From assembly GCA_947648495.1 (NCBI GenBank), contig CANSOA010000012.1:1-61926 (forward strand): DNA of 61,926 bases. The letters run 5' to 3'. A model generated the notes under the pieces. That model saw only the letters and a list, made by a program, of their open reading frames with translations. It was not told the origin of the DNA and searched no databases. The stretch comes from an uncultured Clostridium sp. Lineage in GTDB: Bacteria > Bacillota > Clostridia > TANB77 > CAG-508. This document shows, piece by piece, positions 16,647-25,878 of this stretch; the stretch's first letter is position 1, and the number at the start of each line of letters is the position of its first letter. A program made the position numbers and the translations under genes.

Positions 16647-17800
16647 ATATTTTCCTTCTCTCGTTTTTTCTTTAATCTTTGATTAACATCATTTTTCAAA
16701 ATGGTATATAATACAGAAACCGTTGGAAGTCCTATTATTAAGCCAAACATGCCACCTAAACTCCCTCCTACTGCCACTGCCATTAAAACCCACATTCCCG
16801 GAAGTCCAACCGATGTCCCAACAACTCTTGGATAAATAACATTTGTTTCAAACTGTTGCAAAATTACCAAAAATACAATAAATATAAGCGCTTTAATTGG
16901 TACAATCGATAAAATTAATATTGCCCCTACAATAATTCCTAAAAATGCTCCCACAATTGGTATTAATGCTGTCACACCAACTAAAATTGAAATCGTTGCT
17001 GCAAATGGTAATCTTAATATTAACATACCAATAAAACATAAACTTCCTAATATGATAGCTTCGATAAATTGACCTGTCAAAAAATTGTTAAATGTATTTT
17101 TAGATAATGCACAAATTTCCAATATGTATTTTGCCTTTTCCTGTGATAAATAGGCTCGAATTATTTTGGTTAGTTGTTCAGCTAATTTTTCTTTACTCAT
17201 CAAAATGTAAATCGCAAAAACAATGGAAATAATCGCATTAAAAATGCCACCAATTAAGCCAACCATAAAGCCAATCGATGATGTTACCAAACTGCTTGCC
17301 AAATTGCTCACAAATGTTATTATATCATTGACAATGCTGTTCCAGTCCATTTCCATGTTTTGAATTTGATTGCTAATGTCTGGATACTGTTTCGTAAGCT
17401 CTATTGCCCATTCCTTCATATCATAGGCAAGCGCTGGAATTTCGCGTATAAACATAAACACAACGCTAATCAATTGTGGTATGACTAATTTTATAACAAA
17501 ACTAATAACCAATAGGACAATAATAATCGCCAAAACAATGCAAATCGGTCTTTTTAATCGATGTTGCCTAATTTTTCCATTTTTCATTTTTTTGGGTTTA
17601 AACAGCCTTTTTTCCAAACCACTCATTGGAATATTCAAAACAAACGCCAAACCTGCTCCAATCAAAAATGGTGATAATATTTCTAAAACATTAGCTAATC
17701 CATTTTTTATCAATGCAATATTTTGTAACCCCCAATATAATATAATTCCAGAAAAAACAATTCCCATTATTTTTTTCCTATTTTCTTTATTAAATTCCAT
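16640..17800 (-). CDS. AI-2E family (UPF0118) transporter
   Basis: 386 residues with about seven to eight membrane segments (ILYWGLQNIALIKNGL, IVLAIIIVLLVISFVIKLVI, IVSIVFAIYILMSKEKL) and the conserved C-terminal core FIGMLILRLPFA, VTALIPIVGAFLGIIVGA, QQFETNVIYPRVVGTSVGLP. This is the hallmark of the AI-2E/YtvI/PerM family of exporters or Na+/H+ antiporters. The basic tail ends QRLKKKREKENIC. Four-base-type overlap with the pentapeptide gene. The actual substrate is not deducible. Confidence 0.9.
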   Translation of the reverse strand: MEFNKENRKKIMGIVFSGIILYWGLQNIALIKNGLANVLEILSPFLIGAGLAFVLNIPMSGLEKRLFKPKKMKNGKIRQHRLKRPICIVLAIIIVLLVISFVIKLVIPQLISVVFMFIREIPALAYDMKEWAIELTKQYPDISNQIQNMEMDWNSIVNDIITFVSNLASSLVTSSIGFMVGLIGGIFNAIISIVFAIYILMSKEKLAEQLTKIIRAYLSQEKAKYILEICALSKNTFNNFLTGQFIEAIILGSLCFIGMLILRLPFAATISILVGVTALIPIVGAFLGIIVGAILILSIVPIKALIFIVFLVILQQFETNVIYPRVVGTSVGLPGMWVLMAVAVGGSLGGMFGLIIGLPTVSVLYTILKNDVNQRLKKKREKENIC

Positions 17801-17905
17801 ATATTTCTCTCCATAATTAATTTTTATAAAATCAATATTTTTACACCAACATACCTCATTTTTATAATAACAATGAAGCTGTCAGCGAACAATCGCTCTA
17901 CAGGT

Positions 17906-18895
17906 TTATTTTTGAGCCTGTAATGCTGTTACAATAATAGTTCCAACAATTCCATCTACCGAACAGCCTCTGGATAAATCATTAATTGGTTTTTCTAATC
18001 CCTGACAAATCGGTCCAAACATCTCCGCTTTTGCCAACCTTTCAACTAATTTACAACCAATATTTCCTGCATTAATATCTGGAAAAATCAACACATTTGC
18101 ATCACCATGAAGAACAGAATTTGGTGCTTTTGTCTTAGCCACTTCTGGCACAATTGCGCTATCTAACTGTAACTCTCCATCAATCAATAAATCGGGACAT
18201 TTGCTTTTCGCCCTTTGTGTCGCTTTGATTACTTTTTCTGTCATTTCGGATTTAGCACTTCCGAATGTCGAATATGAAAGCATTGCCACTTTGGCTTGTT
18301 TTCCAGTAAATTTTTCATAAGTTTTAGCAGATGTCATAGCAATTTCTGATAAGGCCAAATATCCCGGATTTTCATTTAATGCACAATCTGAAAAAATATA
18401 TACTCCATCTTTTGCTCCATAGTCATAATTTGGAACGACCATTAATTGCACCGTTGATAAAATTTTGGTTCCTTCTTTTTTGAAAATTCGCATAGCCGTT
18501 TTCAAAATATCTTTTGTTGTATTCATGGCACCTGAAACATAACCATCTGCATCTTCTAATTTTACCATCATCATTCCAAAATAAACGGGATCTTTGACTA
18601 AATTCCTTGCTTCTTCTATACAAACCGTTGAATCAATTTGCGCTAAAAAATTGGCATATTGCTCTGTTTTTTCCGTTTGTTCAGGATCCATGATTTCAAC
18701 ATTTTCTAAGCTGATCGCTTGTTCTTTAGCTTTATTTCTTATTGCATCTTCCTTCCCCAATAATACAATTCTTACAATATCTTCTGACACCAAAATTTCC
18801 GTCGCCTTTAAAACTCGAATATCCATCGCCTCAGGTAAAACGATTGTTTTTTTATTCGCTTTTGCCCTTGCCTTTATCTCCTCTATAAATGACAT
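17906..18895 (-). CDS. pta: phosphate acetyltransferase
   Basis: 329 residues, full-length short-form Pta. It converts acetyl-CoA and phosphate to acetyl phosphate, the step before acetate kinase in acetate fermentation. Motifs include KTIVLPEAMDIRVLKA at the N-terminus, DADGYVSGAMNTTKDILKT, VYIFSDCALNENP, LSYSTFGSAKSEMTEKV and the CoA/phosphate site VLIFPDINAGNIGCKLVERL, ending PINDLSRGCSVDGIVG. The start follows AAAGGAGGAAAAA. No ackA is adjacent in this window. Confidence 0.95.
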   Translation of the reverse strand: MSFIEEIKARAKANKKTIVLPEAMDIRVLKATEILVSEDIVRIVLLGKEDAIRNKAKEQAISLENVEIMDPEQTEKTEQYANFLAQIDSTVCIEEARNLVKDPVYFGMMMVKLEDADGYVSGAMNTTKDILKTAMRIFKKEGTKILSTVQLMVVPNYDYGAKDGVYIFSDCALNENPGYLALSEIAMTSAKTYEKFTGKQAKVAMLSYSTFGSAKSEMTEKVIKATQRAKSKCPDLLIDGELQLDSAIVPEVAKTKAPNSVLHGDANVLIFPDINAGNIGCKLVERLAKAEMFGPICQGLEKPINDLSRGCSVDGIVGTIIVTALQAQK

Positions 18896-18974
18896 TTTTC
18901 CTCCTTTATCAAACTGTTATTCAGCCTTTCAACTTCTTAATATTTATATTACATTTTATTCATTTTGTCAACTT

Positions 18975-20948
18975 TTACCACAATTCTAAGGTTGGTCCTT
19001 TTCTATCGATTTGTGATTTATCTCTAGTTATTTTGTCAAGGCTTTTTAATTTTGAATCAAATGTAGCGATCGCATCTTGTTCATTAGAAAACCTATAAAA
19101 ATTCATGTTTCCTTTTTGTGTTTCCTCAATAATTTGATTTTTCAATGCCATATTTTCTTGTTTAAAATATTCTGTTTGTGCTTTTGTTTTCCCAAAAAAT
19201 CTTGGTCTATTGGTTGTTTGTATTGGAAGATTATTTTGTTGTCTCATTATTTTTTCATCTGCTAATTGTGCTATTTGTTCATCTGGAATTGTGAGATTAT
19301 AACCTTGCTTTATGGTTATATACAAATTATTCATTTCTTCCGTGAATCCTCCAGCAAATTCTGTTTTAGCACATGCATATAAATCTGCTAACATGTTTGT
19401 TACACTATAACTTTCTTTTTCTTCTGGTTGGGTTGTTCTTGCTAATTGCATTTTTAAATTTATGTGATTTAGTTTTTCTTGTTGTAATTCTTGTTTTCCT
19501 GTTAATCTGCCTAAAAAGCCGATTTTCTCAGATAGTACTTGTTCTTTTTCTTGCTCACACTTTTGCATTTTAGCACATTGAACTACCTGTTGGACTTTGT
19601 GATATAAATTTCTTTTTAATTCATGCTCTGATTGTGTTACATGCAAATTGACAATTTCTGATAAAGCTTGTGCTTGTATCGCGCCAAATTCTATTCCATC
19701 CACAAGTGGAACAAGTTCTTTGGAAATTTGTTCTAGTACTTCTTGTGGAGTATTTTCTTCAATTGTAGTATCTTTTACCTTTTCTTGGACTTGTTTTATC
19801 GTATCTTGAATGGTTGTAACTCGTTTTGCAATTTGGGTATGAGAAACCGTTTTGGTATACGATACACCTAGCATATTTGCTTTTTCTCGATAGAAGCTTT
19901 CATGTCGTAATAATTTTTCATAAGAATTCATGATTTGAGCACTTAACTTTTGTGCCTGTTCTGGATTTTTTTCCATTTTAGCAATGATTTCTAACGCTTT
20001 AGATTTCCTGATTTCTTCTTCTTTTTTGATTTTTTCTTCTTCTCTTCTTTTTTCTTCCTCGTTTGCTCGTCTAGTCTCCTCTTTGGTTATTGTCTCTTTG
20101 ACTAAATCAATTTCCTTTTCTTTTTGTTTGCAAAGTCCTTTTAATAAAGTTTGTAATTTTTGTCTAAAATTATCTGTTTTTTCTTTATTTTCTTCTATTT
20201 GGTTATTTACCTTATCAATTTCTTGATCAATTTCCTTTTTCTCTTCCAAACTTGCATTGAATGATTGACTCCTTAATCGACCTATTTTTCCAGTCAAATA
20301 TTCATATTCTTGCATCTGTTTAACATTTTGCTCAAATCCTTGTGTTACTTCTTCCATCATTTTATCTAACTCTTCTGGCGGTATATCTTGTAAATTAGGA
20401 GCTCCAACCTTGATTCTATAACGCCTAATTTTATCACTATCAGAAGCTATTGCTTCTTTATTCTGAATGCTACAAAACGGCGCTAATATAATTTCCTTTT
20501 CTGACTCACTATTTTCCTCTCTATAATCCTCTGCATTTAAAAACGGCACTCCCTCTTCCAAATTAAAATGAATCAAAGCACTATCTTTTGCATCCATGAA
20601 TCTTTTTGCAATATTTTGAGTGCTAGAAGTCGAGATAATTCGATTGAATTCTCCATTTAGATTTTCAGCACTTCTGCTACTCGTTCCTCTTATCAATTCC
20701 CTACCAGAATACTTTACAGAATTTTTACACATCGCAGAATATATATTTACAAAATCCTCTATCAATCCTTTAATTTCTGCTGGTTTAGAAGGCAAATTCC
20801 ATTTCCTATCTAATAATTTTTGGTACTCTCTTGGTTTTAAATCCGCCAAAATATTAATCGCTACATGATTGAATCCCAAATATCTTTTAATCGACTTTTC
20901 CTCTTCATCTGTCACATACATTTTTGAATAAGCTTCTCTTAATTCCAT
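18975..20948 (-). CDS. coiled-coil protein with N-terminal ADP-ribosyltransferase-like domain
   Basis: 657 residues, no signal peptide, so predicted cytoplasmic. Residues about 75-162 show the R-S-E signature of arginine-type ADP-ribosyltransferases (VIP2/ADPRT fold): Arg87 in ELIRGTSSR, the STS motif in NRIISTSSTQNIAKRF (106-108), and an E-x-E pair (Glu150/Glu152) in SESEKEIILAPFCSI. The two acidic residues are preceded by the typical 'FNLEEGVPFLNAED' strand-turn. Residues about 195-360 are a long Glu/Lys coiled coil, followed by helical segments (EKIGFLGRLTGKQELQQEKL). The domain call rests on motif reading only. Target unknown; a stand-alone toxin, a phage-defence effector or a host-targeted enzyme are possible. 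It has no obvious antitoxin neighbour. Confidence 0.65.
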   Translation of the reverse strand: MELREAYSKMYVTDEEEKSIKRYLGFNHVAINILADLKPREYQKLLDRKWNLPSKPAEIKGLIEDFVNIYSAMCKNSVKYSGRELIRGTSSRSAENLNGEFNRIISTSSTQNIAKRFMDAKDSALIHFNLEEGVPFLNAEDYREENSESEKEIILAPFCSIQNKEAIASDSDKIRRYRIKVGAPNLQDIPPEELDKMMEEVTQGFEQNVKQMQEYEYLTGKIGRLRSQSFNASLEEKKEIDQEIDKVNNQIEENKEKTDNFRQKLQTLLKGLCKQKEKEIDLVKETITKEETRRANEEEKRREEEKIKKEEEIRKSKALEIIAKMEKNPEQAQKLSAQIMNSYEKLLRHESFYREKANMLGVSYTKTVSHTQIAKRVTTIQDTIKQVQEKVKDTTIEENTPQEVLEQISKELVPLVDGIEFGAIQAQALSEIVNLHVTQSEHELKRNLYHKVQQVVQCAKMQKCEQEKEQVLSEKIGFLGRLTGKQELQQEKLNHINLKMQLARTTQPEEKESYSVTNMLADLYACAKTEFAGGFTEEMNNLYITIKQGYNLTIPDEQIAQLADEKIMRQQNNLPIQTTNRPRFFGKTKAQTEYFKQENMALKNQIIEETQKGNMNFYRFSNEQDAIATFDSKLKSLDKITRDKSQIDRKGPTLELW

Positions 20949-21089
20949 AAAATCCCCTTTTTTCGTTTCTATTTATTATGTAATTTTTATCATTATAATC
21001 ATAAATAAAAAAAAATACAAGTTTTTTTATTGATTTTTCCTAAGTATTTTCATATAATATATTACAAATTTCAAAAAACGGAGGTTTCT

Positions 21090-21950
21090 ATGGATACGAA
21101 ATTTAAAGCTATCAAAAATGCTGGAATTTGGGGCATATTGGGGAATATTTTTTTGCTAATCATCAAAGGATTGATTGGTTTTGCCAGCCATAGCCAATCT
21201 ATGATTGCTGACGCTTTTAACAGTGCTTCTGACATTCTGGCTTCTCTTATGACATTTATTGGCAATAAAATTGCCAGTGAACCAGAAGACCAAAATCATC
21301 ATTTTGGGCATGGTAAAGCAGAATATATTTTCTCTTTATTTATTAGCATTACCATGTTAATTGTATCCATCAAACTTTTCATCGACTCTTTGCTTAGCTT
21401 AATCAATCATGGAACCTTTACATTTTCTTGGCTTTTAATTATCGTATGCCTCATTACTATACTAACAAAATCTTTTCTTTACTTTTTCACCAAAAATGCC
21501 TACAAAAAGCATAACAGTATTTTGCTAAAATCGGCATATCAAGACCATCGCAACGACTGCATTGTCACAACCTTTACGCTCATTTCTATCCTATTTGGTA
21601 AATTTGGCATTTTTTATGTCGATGGCATGATTGGAATTGGAATTTCACTTTGGATCTTTATTTCTGGATTTTCAATTTTTCTTGAAAGTTATAATGTCTT
21701 AATGGATATTTCGCTGGATGAAAACACAAAAACTTTTATCTTAGACCTCGTCGCACAACATGACAAAATCAAACATGTTAGCAATTTATATACAGTTCCA
21801 ACTGGTTATCATTATGTTGTCATTTTAACAATTTCGGTCGATGGGAATATGAGTACTTTTGATAGTCATCATTTAGCCGATCATTTGGAAAAAGATATTG
21901 AAAATTTGGAAAAAGTCAACAAAGCAATTATTCATGTAAATCCCATCTAA
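21090..21950 (+). CDS. cation diffusion facilitator (CDF) metal exporter
   Basis: 286 residues from ATG 21090, chosen because CGGAGGTTTCT lies just before it; the earlier frame extension has no ribosome site. Six membrane segments. The metal-site pattern HSQSMIADAFNSASDI in TM2 (family HxxxD/DxxxD), HHFGHGKAEYIF after TM3, AYQDHRNDCIVT in TM5 and a C-terminal cytoplasmic domain (HDKIKHVSNLYTVPTGYHY, ADHLEKDIENL) are typical of CDF proteins exporting Zn, Fe or Mn. It is monocistronic on the plus strand, flanked by minus-strand genes. Confidence 0.9.
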   Translation: MDTKFKAIKNAGIWGILGNIFLLIIKGLIGFASHSQSMIADAFNSASDILASLMTFIGNKIASEPEDQNHHFGHGKAEYIFSLFISITMLIVSIKLFIDSLLSLINHGTFTFSWLLIIVCLITILTKSFLYFFTKNAYKKHNSILLKSAYQDHRNDCIVTTFTLISILFGKFGIFYVDGMIGIGISLWIFISGFSIFLESYNVLMDISLDENTKTFILDLVAQHDKIKHVSNLYTVPTGYHYVVILTISVDGNMSTFDSHHLADHLEKDIENLEKVNKAIIHVNPI

Positions 21951-21956
21951 AAAAGC

Positions 21957-21974
21957 CATTTGAATTTTCAAATG
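21957..21974. terminator. bidirectional terminator between convergent genes
   Basis: CATTTGAA TT TTCAAATG with A-run before and T-rich stretch after, between the CDF gene and the sugar transferase gene. Confidence 0.7.
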
Positions 21975-21987
21975 ACTTTCTTTTCTA

Positions 21988-22692
21988 TTACATTGCACCT
22001 TTTTTCTTAATCGTAACCAATGTTGTAATTAATAAAATTTTAATATCGTTTTTCAATGATTTTTTATAATGATATTTGAAATCAAGATCCACTCTATTTT
22101 CAAATGTCACATCATTTCTACCGCTAATTTGCCAATAACCAGTAATGCCTGGTTTGTGCTGAATTATGTACTCGTAATATTTTCCCATGTCTTCTTTTTC
22201 CCTTGGCAAATATGGTCTTGGTCCTACTAAACTCATTTCGCCTTTTAAAACATTAATAAATTGTGGAAATTCATCTAAGCTTGTCTTTCTCAAAAAATCG
22301 CCAAATTTTGTCACACGCGGATCATTTTTTAGTTTTTTATAGCGCCTATACTCTTGTCTCGCTTTTTCGTCTCTTTCTAATAAATCGTCCAGTTTTTTAT
22401 CCGCATCTTTAACCATTGTTCTAAATTTATACATTTTGAACAATTTTCCATCTTTTCCAATTCTCTTTTGCGTATAAAATATCGGGCCGAAATCTTTATT
22501 TTTTATATTATTTATCAATGTAGCTAGCATAATTGGTATAATAAATAAACATCCCACTAATCCACCTAATATATCAATCATCCTCGTCGCAAATGCTATC
22601 ACATACTTTTTAAATTTTGTATTGGTGTTTTCTTCCATTAATTGCTTGGTATCTGATATATTAAATAGAAGTGTTATTTGATTCTCTTCCAA
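21988..22692 (-). CDS. initiating sugar transferase (undecaprenyl-phosphate hexose-1-phosphate transferase family)
   Basis: 234 residues of the bacterial sugar transferase (WcaJ/PglC) family, which start lipid-linked polysaccharide synthesis. Membrane segment FATRMIDILGGLVGCLFIIP near residue 35, then the family blocks FYTQKRIGKDGKLFKMYKFR and TSLDEFPQFINVLKGEMSLV with VGPRPYLP and PGITGYWQISGRN. The reentrant-type single membrane helix and absence of the long N-terminal multi-span domain make it a PglC-like short form. It is a single gene here with no glycan cluster. Confidence 0.9.
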   Translation of the reverse strand: MEENQITLLFNISDTKQLMEENTNTKFKKYVIAFATRMIDILGGLVGCLFIIPIMLATLINNIKNKDFGPIFYTQKRIGKDGKLFKMYKFRTMVKDADKKLDDLLERDEKARQEYRRYKKLKNDPRVTKFGDFLRKTSLDEFPQFINVLKGEMSLVGPRPYLPREKEDMGKYYEYIIQHKPGITGYWQISGRNDVTFENRVDLDFKYHYKKSLKNDIKILLITTLVTIKKKGAM

Positions 22693-22817
22693 AAATAAAC
22701 CCCCCCTATTTTTATTTTTCTTCCGACTACTTTGTTGTTAAATCTATTTTACCATATTTTTCATAACATTTCAATAGTTTTTTTAAAATTTTACATAATT
22801 TTTTTACATAAACTCAA

Positions 22818-24524
22818 TTACATTTTATCTGGCATTTGAATTCCTAACAATCGACAGCCTATTTTTAATACAATTCCTACACTTTTTGTTAAATACAATC
22901 TTGCATTAGTCAATTCTTTATTTTCACTTATAATTTTATTTTCATGATAAAAATTACTATAACTTTGACTTAAATTTATCAAATATCTAGCTAAAAGTGA
23001 TGGTTCACTTTTTTCGACTACGGCTCGCAGAATCTCTTGAAATTCATACAGATTTGAAATCACTTTGTGGCTTTCTTCATCGGTCAATAATTCAAATTTT
23101 ACATCTTGAAGCAAAGGAACATAGCCTGCCTTTTCAAGAACGCTATTGGTACGCACATATACATATTGAATATATGGTCCTGTTTCCCCGTTAAAACTAA
23201 GCGCTGTATCCCAATCGAAAATTTGGTCTTTTATAATATTCGTACACAAATTATTGAAAATAACAGCTCCAATCCCAATTTTTTTCGCCTCTTCTTTCTT
23301 ATTTGGCATTTCTGGATTTTTCTCGTCTATGACTTTTTCGACTCTTGCTATCGCTTCTTTTAGCAAATCCTCTACTTTTATAGCAGTTCCTTCTCGTGTG
23401 GACATTTTTCCACTTGCTAATCTTGTCATTCCATAACGTACATGTTCTAAGCCATTGACGCATTTTTCTGGTATACCTAACGATTTGGCAACTTCAAATA
23501 TTTGGCGAAAATGCAGATTTTGCTCATAAGCAACCACATACAAACATTTATCAAAATCATACGTTTGAGCTCGATACAAAATCGCAGCTAAATCTCTTGT
23601 AGCATAAATGGTTGAACCATTGGCTTTGCGAATCATGCACGCACCAAGTCCTTTGTCCTCTAAATCAACAATTTGAGCTCCTTCTGATTCAGTTATTATC
23701 CCTGCTTTTTGTAGTCTTATCTCAACTTCTGGTATTTTGTCGACATAAAAGGATTCTCCATTCCAAGAATCAAATTTAACCTCTAATAAATCATAGATTT
23801 TTTGAAATTCTTTTAAACTTAATTCTCTAAATCGATTCCATAAATCAATGCAAGCGCTATCACCTTGCTCTAATTTTCTAAAATTTTCGCGTGCCTGTTC
23901 TAAAACCGTTTCATCTTGCTTACATAAATCACTAATTCGAATGTAAATTTGAGTCAAATCTTCAATAGGATTTTCATCCAATGGATATTCATTTGCCCAT
24001 CTTTTATAGCCTTCAATTAATTTTCCAAATTGGGTTCCATAATCTCCCAAATGATTGATACCAATTGTATGATAGCCTAAAAATTGATAAATTTTGTATA
24101 AACTACTTCCAATAATCGTATTTCTTAAATGCCCTATATGAAATGGTTTTGCAATATTTGGAGAAGAATATTCTACAATGATGTTTTTTTGGCTTCCTTC
24201 ATTGGAAGCTCCATAATTTTCCTGTTTTTCGTCAATCTCTGTTAACACATTTTCCACCAAAGTAACAGGATTGAGCGTAAAATTCAAATAACCCCCCACC
24301 ATTTTTACTTCTTGAATTTCATCTCCATTTTCAAAGTTTTCTTTGATTTGAGAAGCAATTTCTTGTGGTGATTTTTTCAAAGTTTTTGCCAATCGAAAAC
24401 ATGGAAAAGCATAATCTCCCATCTCTAAATTTGGTGGAATTTCTATATAATTTTGTATTTCTTCGCATTTTGCATCAACGGTTTTTGCAATTTTTTGCGC
24501 TATTATTTTTTTGAAATGAATCAT
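22818..24524 (-). CDS. argS: arginyl-tRNA synthetase
   Basis: Charges tRNA-Arg. 568 residues from ATG 24524, which follows AAGAGGAAAAAAG; a longer ORF start is unsupported. Class I signatures: AKPFHIGHLRNTIIG (HIGH) and KMSTREGTAIKVEDLL (the KMSKS-like loop). The N-terminal Add-1 domain (EIPPNLEMGDYAFPCFRLAK) and the DALR anticodon domain (ETGPYIQYVYVRTNSVLEKA, NFYHENKII) are intact. Directly relevant to any question about how arginine CGG codons are read. The preceding VanZ-like gene, if shifted, overlaps its start by about 50 bases. Confidence 0.97.
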   Translation of the reverse strand: MIHFKKIIAQKIAKTVDAKCEEIQNYIEIPPNLEMGDYAFPCFRLAKTLKKSPQEIASQIKENFENGDEIQEVKMVGGYLNFTLNPVTLVENVLTEIDEKQENYGASNEGSQKNIIVEYSSPNIAKPFHIGHLRNTIIGSSLYKIYQFLGYHTIGINHLGDYGTQFGKLIEGYKRWANEYPLDENPIEDLTQIYIRISDLCKQDETVLEQARENFRKLEQGDSACIDLWNRFRELSLKEFQKIYDLLEVKFDSWNGESFYVDKIPEVEIRLQKAGIITESEGAQIVDLEDKGLGACMIRKANGSTIYATRDLAAILYRAQTYDFDKCLYVVAYEQNLHFRQIFEVAKSLGIPEKCVNGLEHVRYGMTRLASGKMSTREGTAIKVEDLLKEAIARVEKVIDEKNPEMPNKKEEAKKIGIGAVIFNNLCTNIIKDQIFDWDTALSFNGETGPYIQYVYVRTNSVLEKAGYVPLLQDVKFELLTDEESHKVISNLYEFQEILRAVVEKSEPSLLARYLINLSQSYSNFYHENKIISENKELTNARLYLTKSVGIVLKIGCRLLGIQMPDKM

Positions 24525-25079
24525 ATTCTTTTTTCCTCTTTTCCCATTTATGATAAATTTTCTGGCAAAACTGAACATTCATAAAAGCCAAAATTACGCC
24601 AGTAATCACACCGAATCGTATCAATTACGACATCTAAAAAACCCGGTCCCCTATTTAAGGAATACAGCTGATGAAATTCGTCTGCACAGGCAAATAAAAG
24701 TCCTAGAAAAATAGATATGATTAGCCTGTGTTTGATACAAAAACATTCTAATATTAAATAAATAACCAGTCCGCCTGAAGCAAACAGTAAGTAATGTGCA
24801 AATTTTCTAACTGGAATCTTCCATCGCTCCATTCTTGCATTTGTGATTGGATTGATTTCAATTCCGTTTTAAAACAATTTCATTGGTATGTTCATAATTT
24901 TCTATGACAATTGCTAGGGTATCTTTGATTTGCAACAATTTTTTCGTCACTTGATTGCTAAGTTTCGTTGATTCCGCCCCTGTTTGGCTCGAAAACAAGT
25001 AAACAATGACAAACCAAATAATAAAAATAATCCCCAACATGCTTCCAATCCATCTATTCTTGCTTATTGAAAACGCCAT
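24475..25079 (-). CDS. VanZ-like membrane protein with two +1 shifts at CGG
   Basis: The zero frame gives two fragments, but reading +1 at CGG 24866-24864 joins LKxGIEINPITNARMERWKI, and again at CGG 24613-24611 gives VVIDTIGVITGVILAF, the expected VanZ ending (compare DVLIDTIGISIGICLAML in the neighbour). Final length 200 residues is integral and about the family size. Core motifs: SSQTGAES, VRKFAHYLLFASGG, ACADEFHQLYSLNRGPGFLD. VanZ-like proteins are small integral membrane proteins, some linked to glycopeptide tolerance. The shifted C-terminus runs into argS. The start overlaps the 3' end of the upstream VanZ-like gene by 26 bases. It could instead be a decayed duplicate, but both breaks are CGG. 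Confidence 0.7.
24611..24613 (-). other. CGG +1 frameshift site (VanZ-like, second)
   Basis: Context ACG ATT CGG TGT GAT. Skipping C reads ATT-GGT-GTG-ATT (I-G-V-I), the conserved VanZ 'DTIG' helix. Here the zero frame stays open about 20 codons, so a close stop is not obligatory. Confidence 0.65.
24864..24866 (-). other. CGG +1 frameshift site (VanZ-like, first)
   Basis: Context TTA AAA CGG AAT TGA. Skipping C reads AAA-GGA-ATT-GAA (K-G-I-E) and continues to the FAHYLLF motif. Confidence 0.7.
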
Positions 25080-25527
25080 CCTTTCTTGTGTTTAATATTT
25101 TGCTTACAATTTTATACAAAAGCATTGCTAAGCAAATCCCAATGGAAATTCCAATGGTATCAATCAAAACATCTGTTATTTTTCCTGCTCTTCCTTCAAT
25201 AAATAATTGATGAATTTCGTCTAATGATGCATACTCTATTCCAATTAATAGCGAAAATAACATTTTCTTGCATTCGGAAAATGAGTAAGTTAAAAAGAAA
25301 AATAAAAACAACATGCCACCAATGGTATATTCTGACAAATGCGCTAATTTTCGAATGTATGGTTCTATCATTTTTATGGTTTCTTCATCGACTACAAATA
25401 GACTGGCAACTTTTTGACTTAAATTACTCGATTCGCCACCACTCTGATTTGAAAGCTTGAAAATTAACAGAGTCCATATTATTATTAATGCTAAAATAAT
25501 TGCTCTTAGAACTGTTTTCTTGTGCAT
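25054..25527 (-). CDS. VanZ-like membrane protein
   Basis: 157 residues. Four membrane segments and the VanZ motifs SNQSGGESSNLSQKVA, IRKLAHLSEYTIGGMLFLFF, GIEYASLDEIHQLFIEGRAG and DVLIDTIGISIGI. Intact copy upstream of a similar gene (24475-25079), so the pair is a tandem duplication within one operon. VanZ-like proteins are membrane proteins of mostly unknown role; the original VanZ gives low-level teicoplanin resistance. Confidence 0.85.
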   Translation of the reverse strand: MHKKTVLRAIILALIIIWTLLIFKLSNQSGGESSNLSQKVASLFVVDEETIKMIEPYIRKLAHLSEYTIGGMLFLFFFLTYSFSECKKMLFSLLIGIEYASLDEIHQLFIEGRAGKITDVLIDTIGISIGICLAMLLYKIVSKILNTRKDGVFNKQE

Positions 25528-25545
25528 TTTGCTTCCTTTCTTCTT

Positions 25546-25857
25546 TTAAATTTTGTGTTTAGTTGATAATTTTATGATTTGGTCCATATCGTCATCTTCT
25601 GCCATTTTGTTTTTGGTAATTTTTCCACACTTTTGGCACTGAAAGAGGATGATATATCCTTTTTTCGAATCGACTTCTAAACCAATTGGCTCTAATATTC
25701 CATGACATTCTTCACTTCGATCACCCGGATTTTGGTCAACATGTTTGGAATGTAAACAATAGGGACAATGATTTCTGCAAGAATAACCAAGTTTTGAGAC
25801 ATGTTTTCCACAATTTTCACATTCAAATTCTTCATCAATCACAGTAAATTTTCGCAT
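25546..25857 (-). CDS. RNHCP-domain zinc protein
   Basis: 103 residues. An N-terminal zinc ribbon (FECENCGKHVSKLGYSCRNH) runs directly into the RNHCP signature RNHCPYCLHSKHVDQNPGDR, and a second knuckle follows (FQCQKCGKI). RNHCP proteins are small cytoplasmic zinc proteins of unknown function. The start follows GAAAGGATAGCCAAAC. Lies between the VanZ-like pair and the uridine-kinase fusion on the same strand with short gaps, so probably one transcript. Confidence 0.85.
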   Translation of the reverse strand: MRKFTVIDEEFECENCGKHVSKLGYSCRNHCPYCLHSKHVDQNPGDRSEECHGILEPIGLEVDSKKGYIILFQCQKCGKITKNKMAEDDDMDQIIKLSTKHKI

Positions 25858-25878
25858 GTTTGGCTATCCTTTCTTGCA

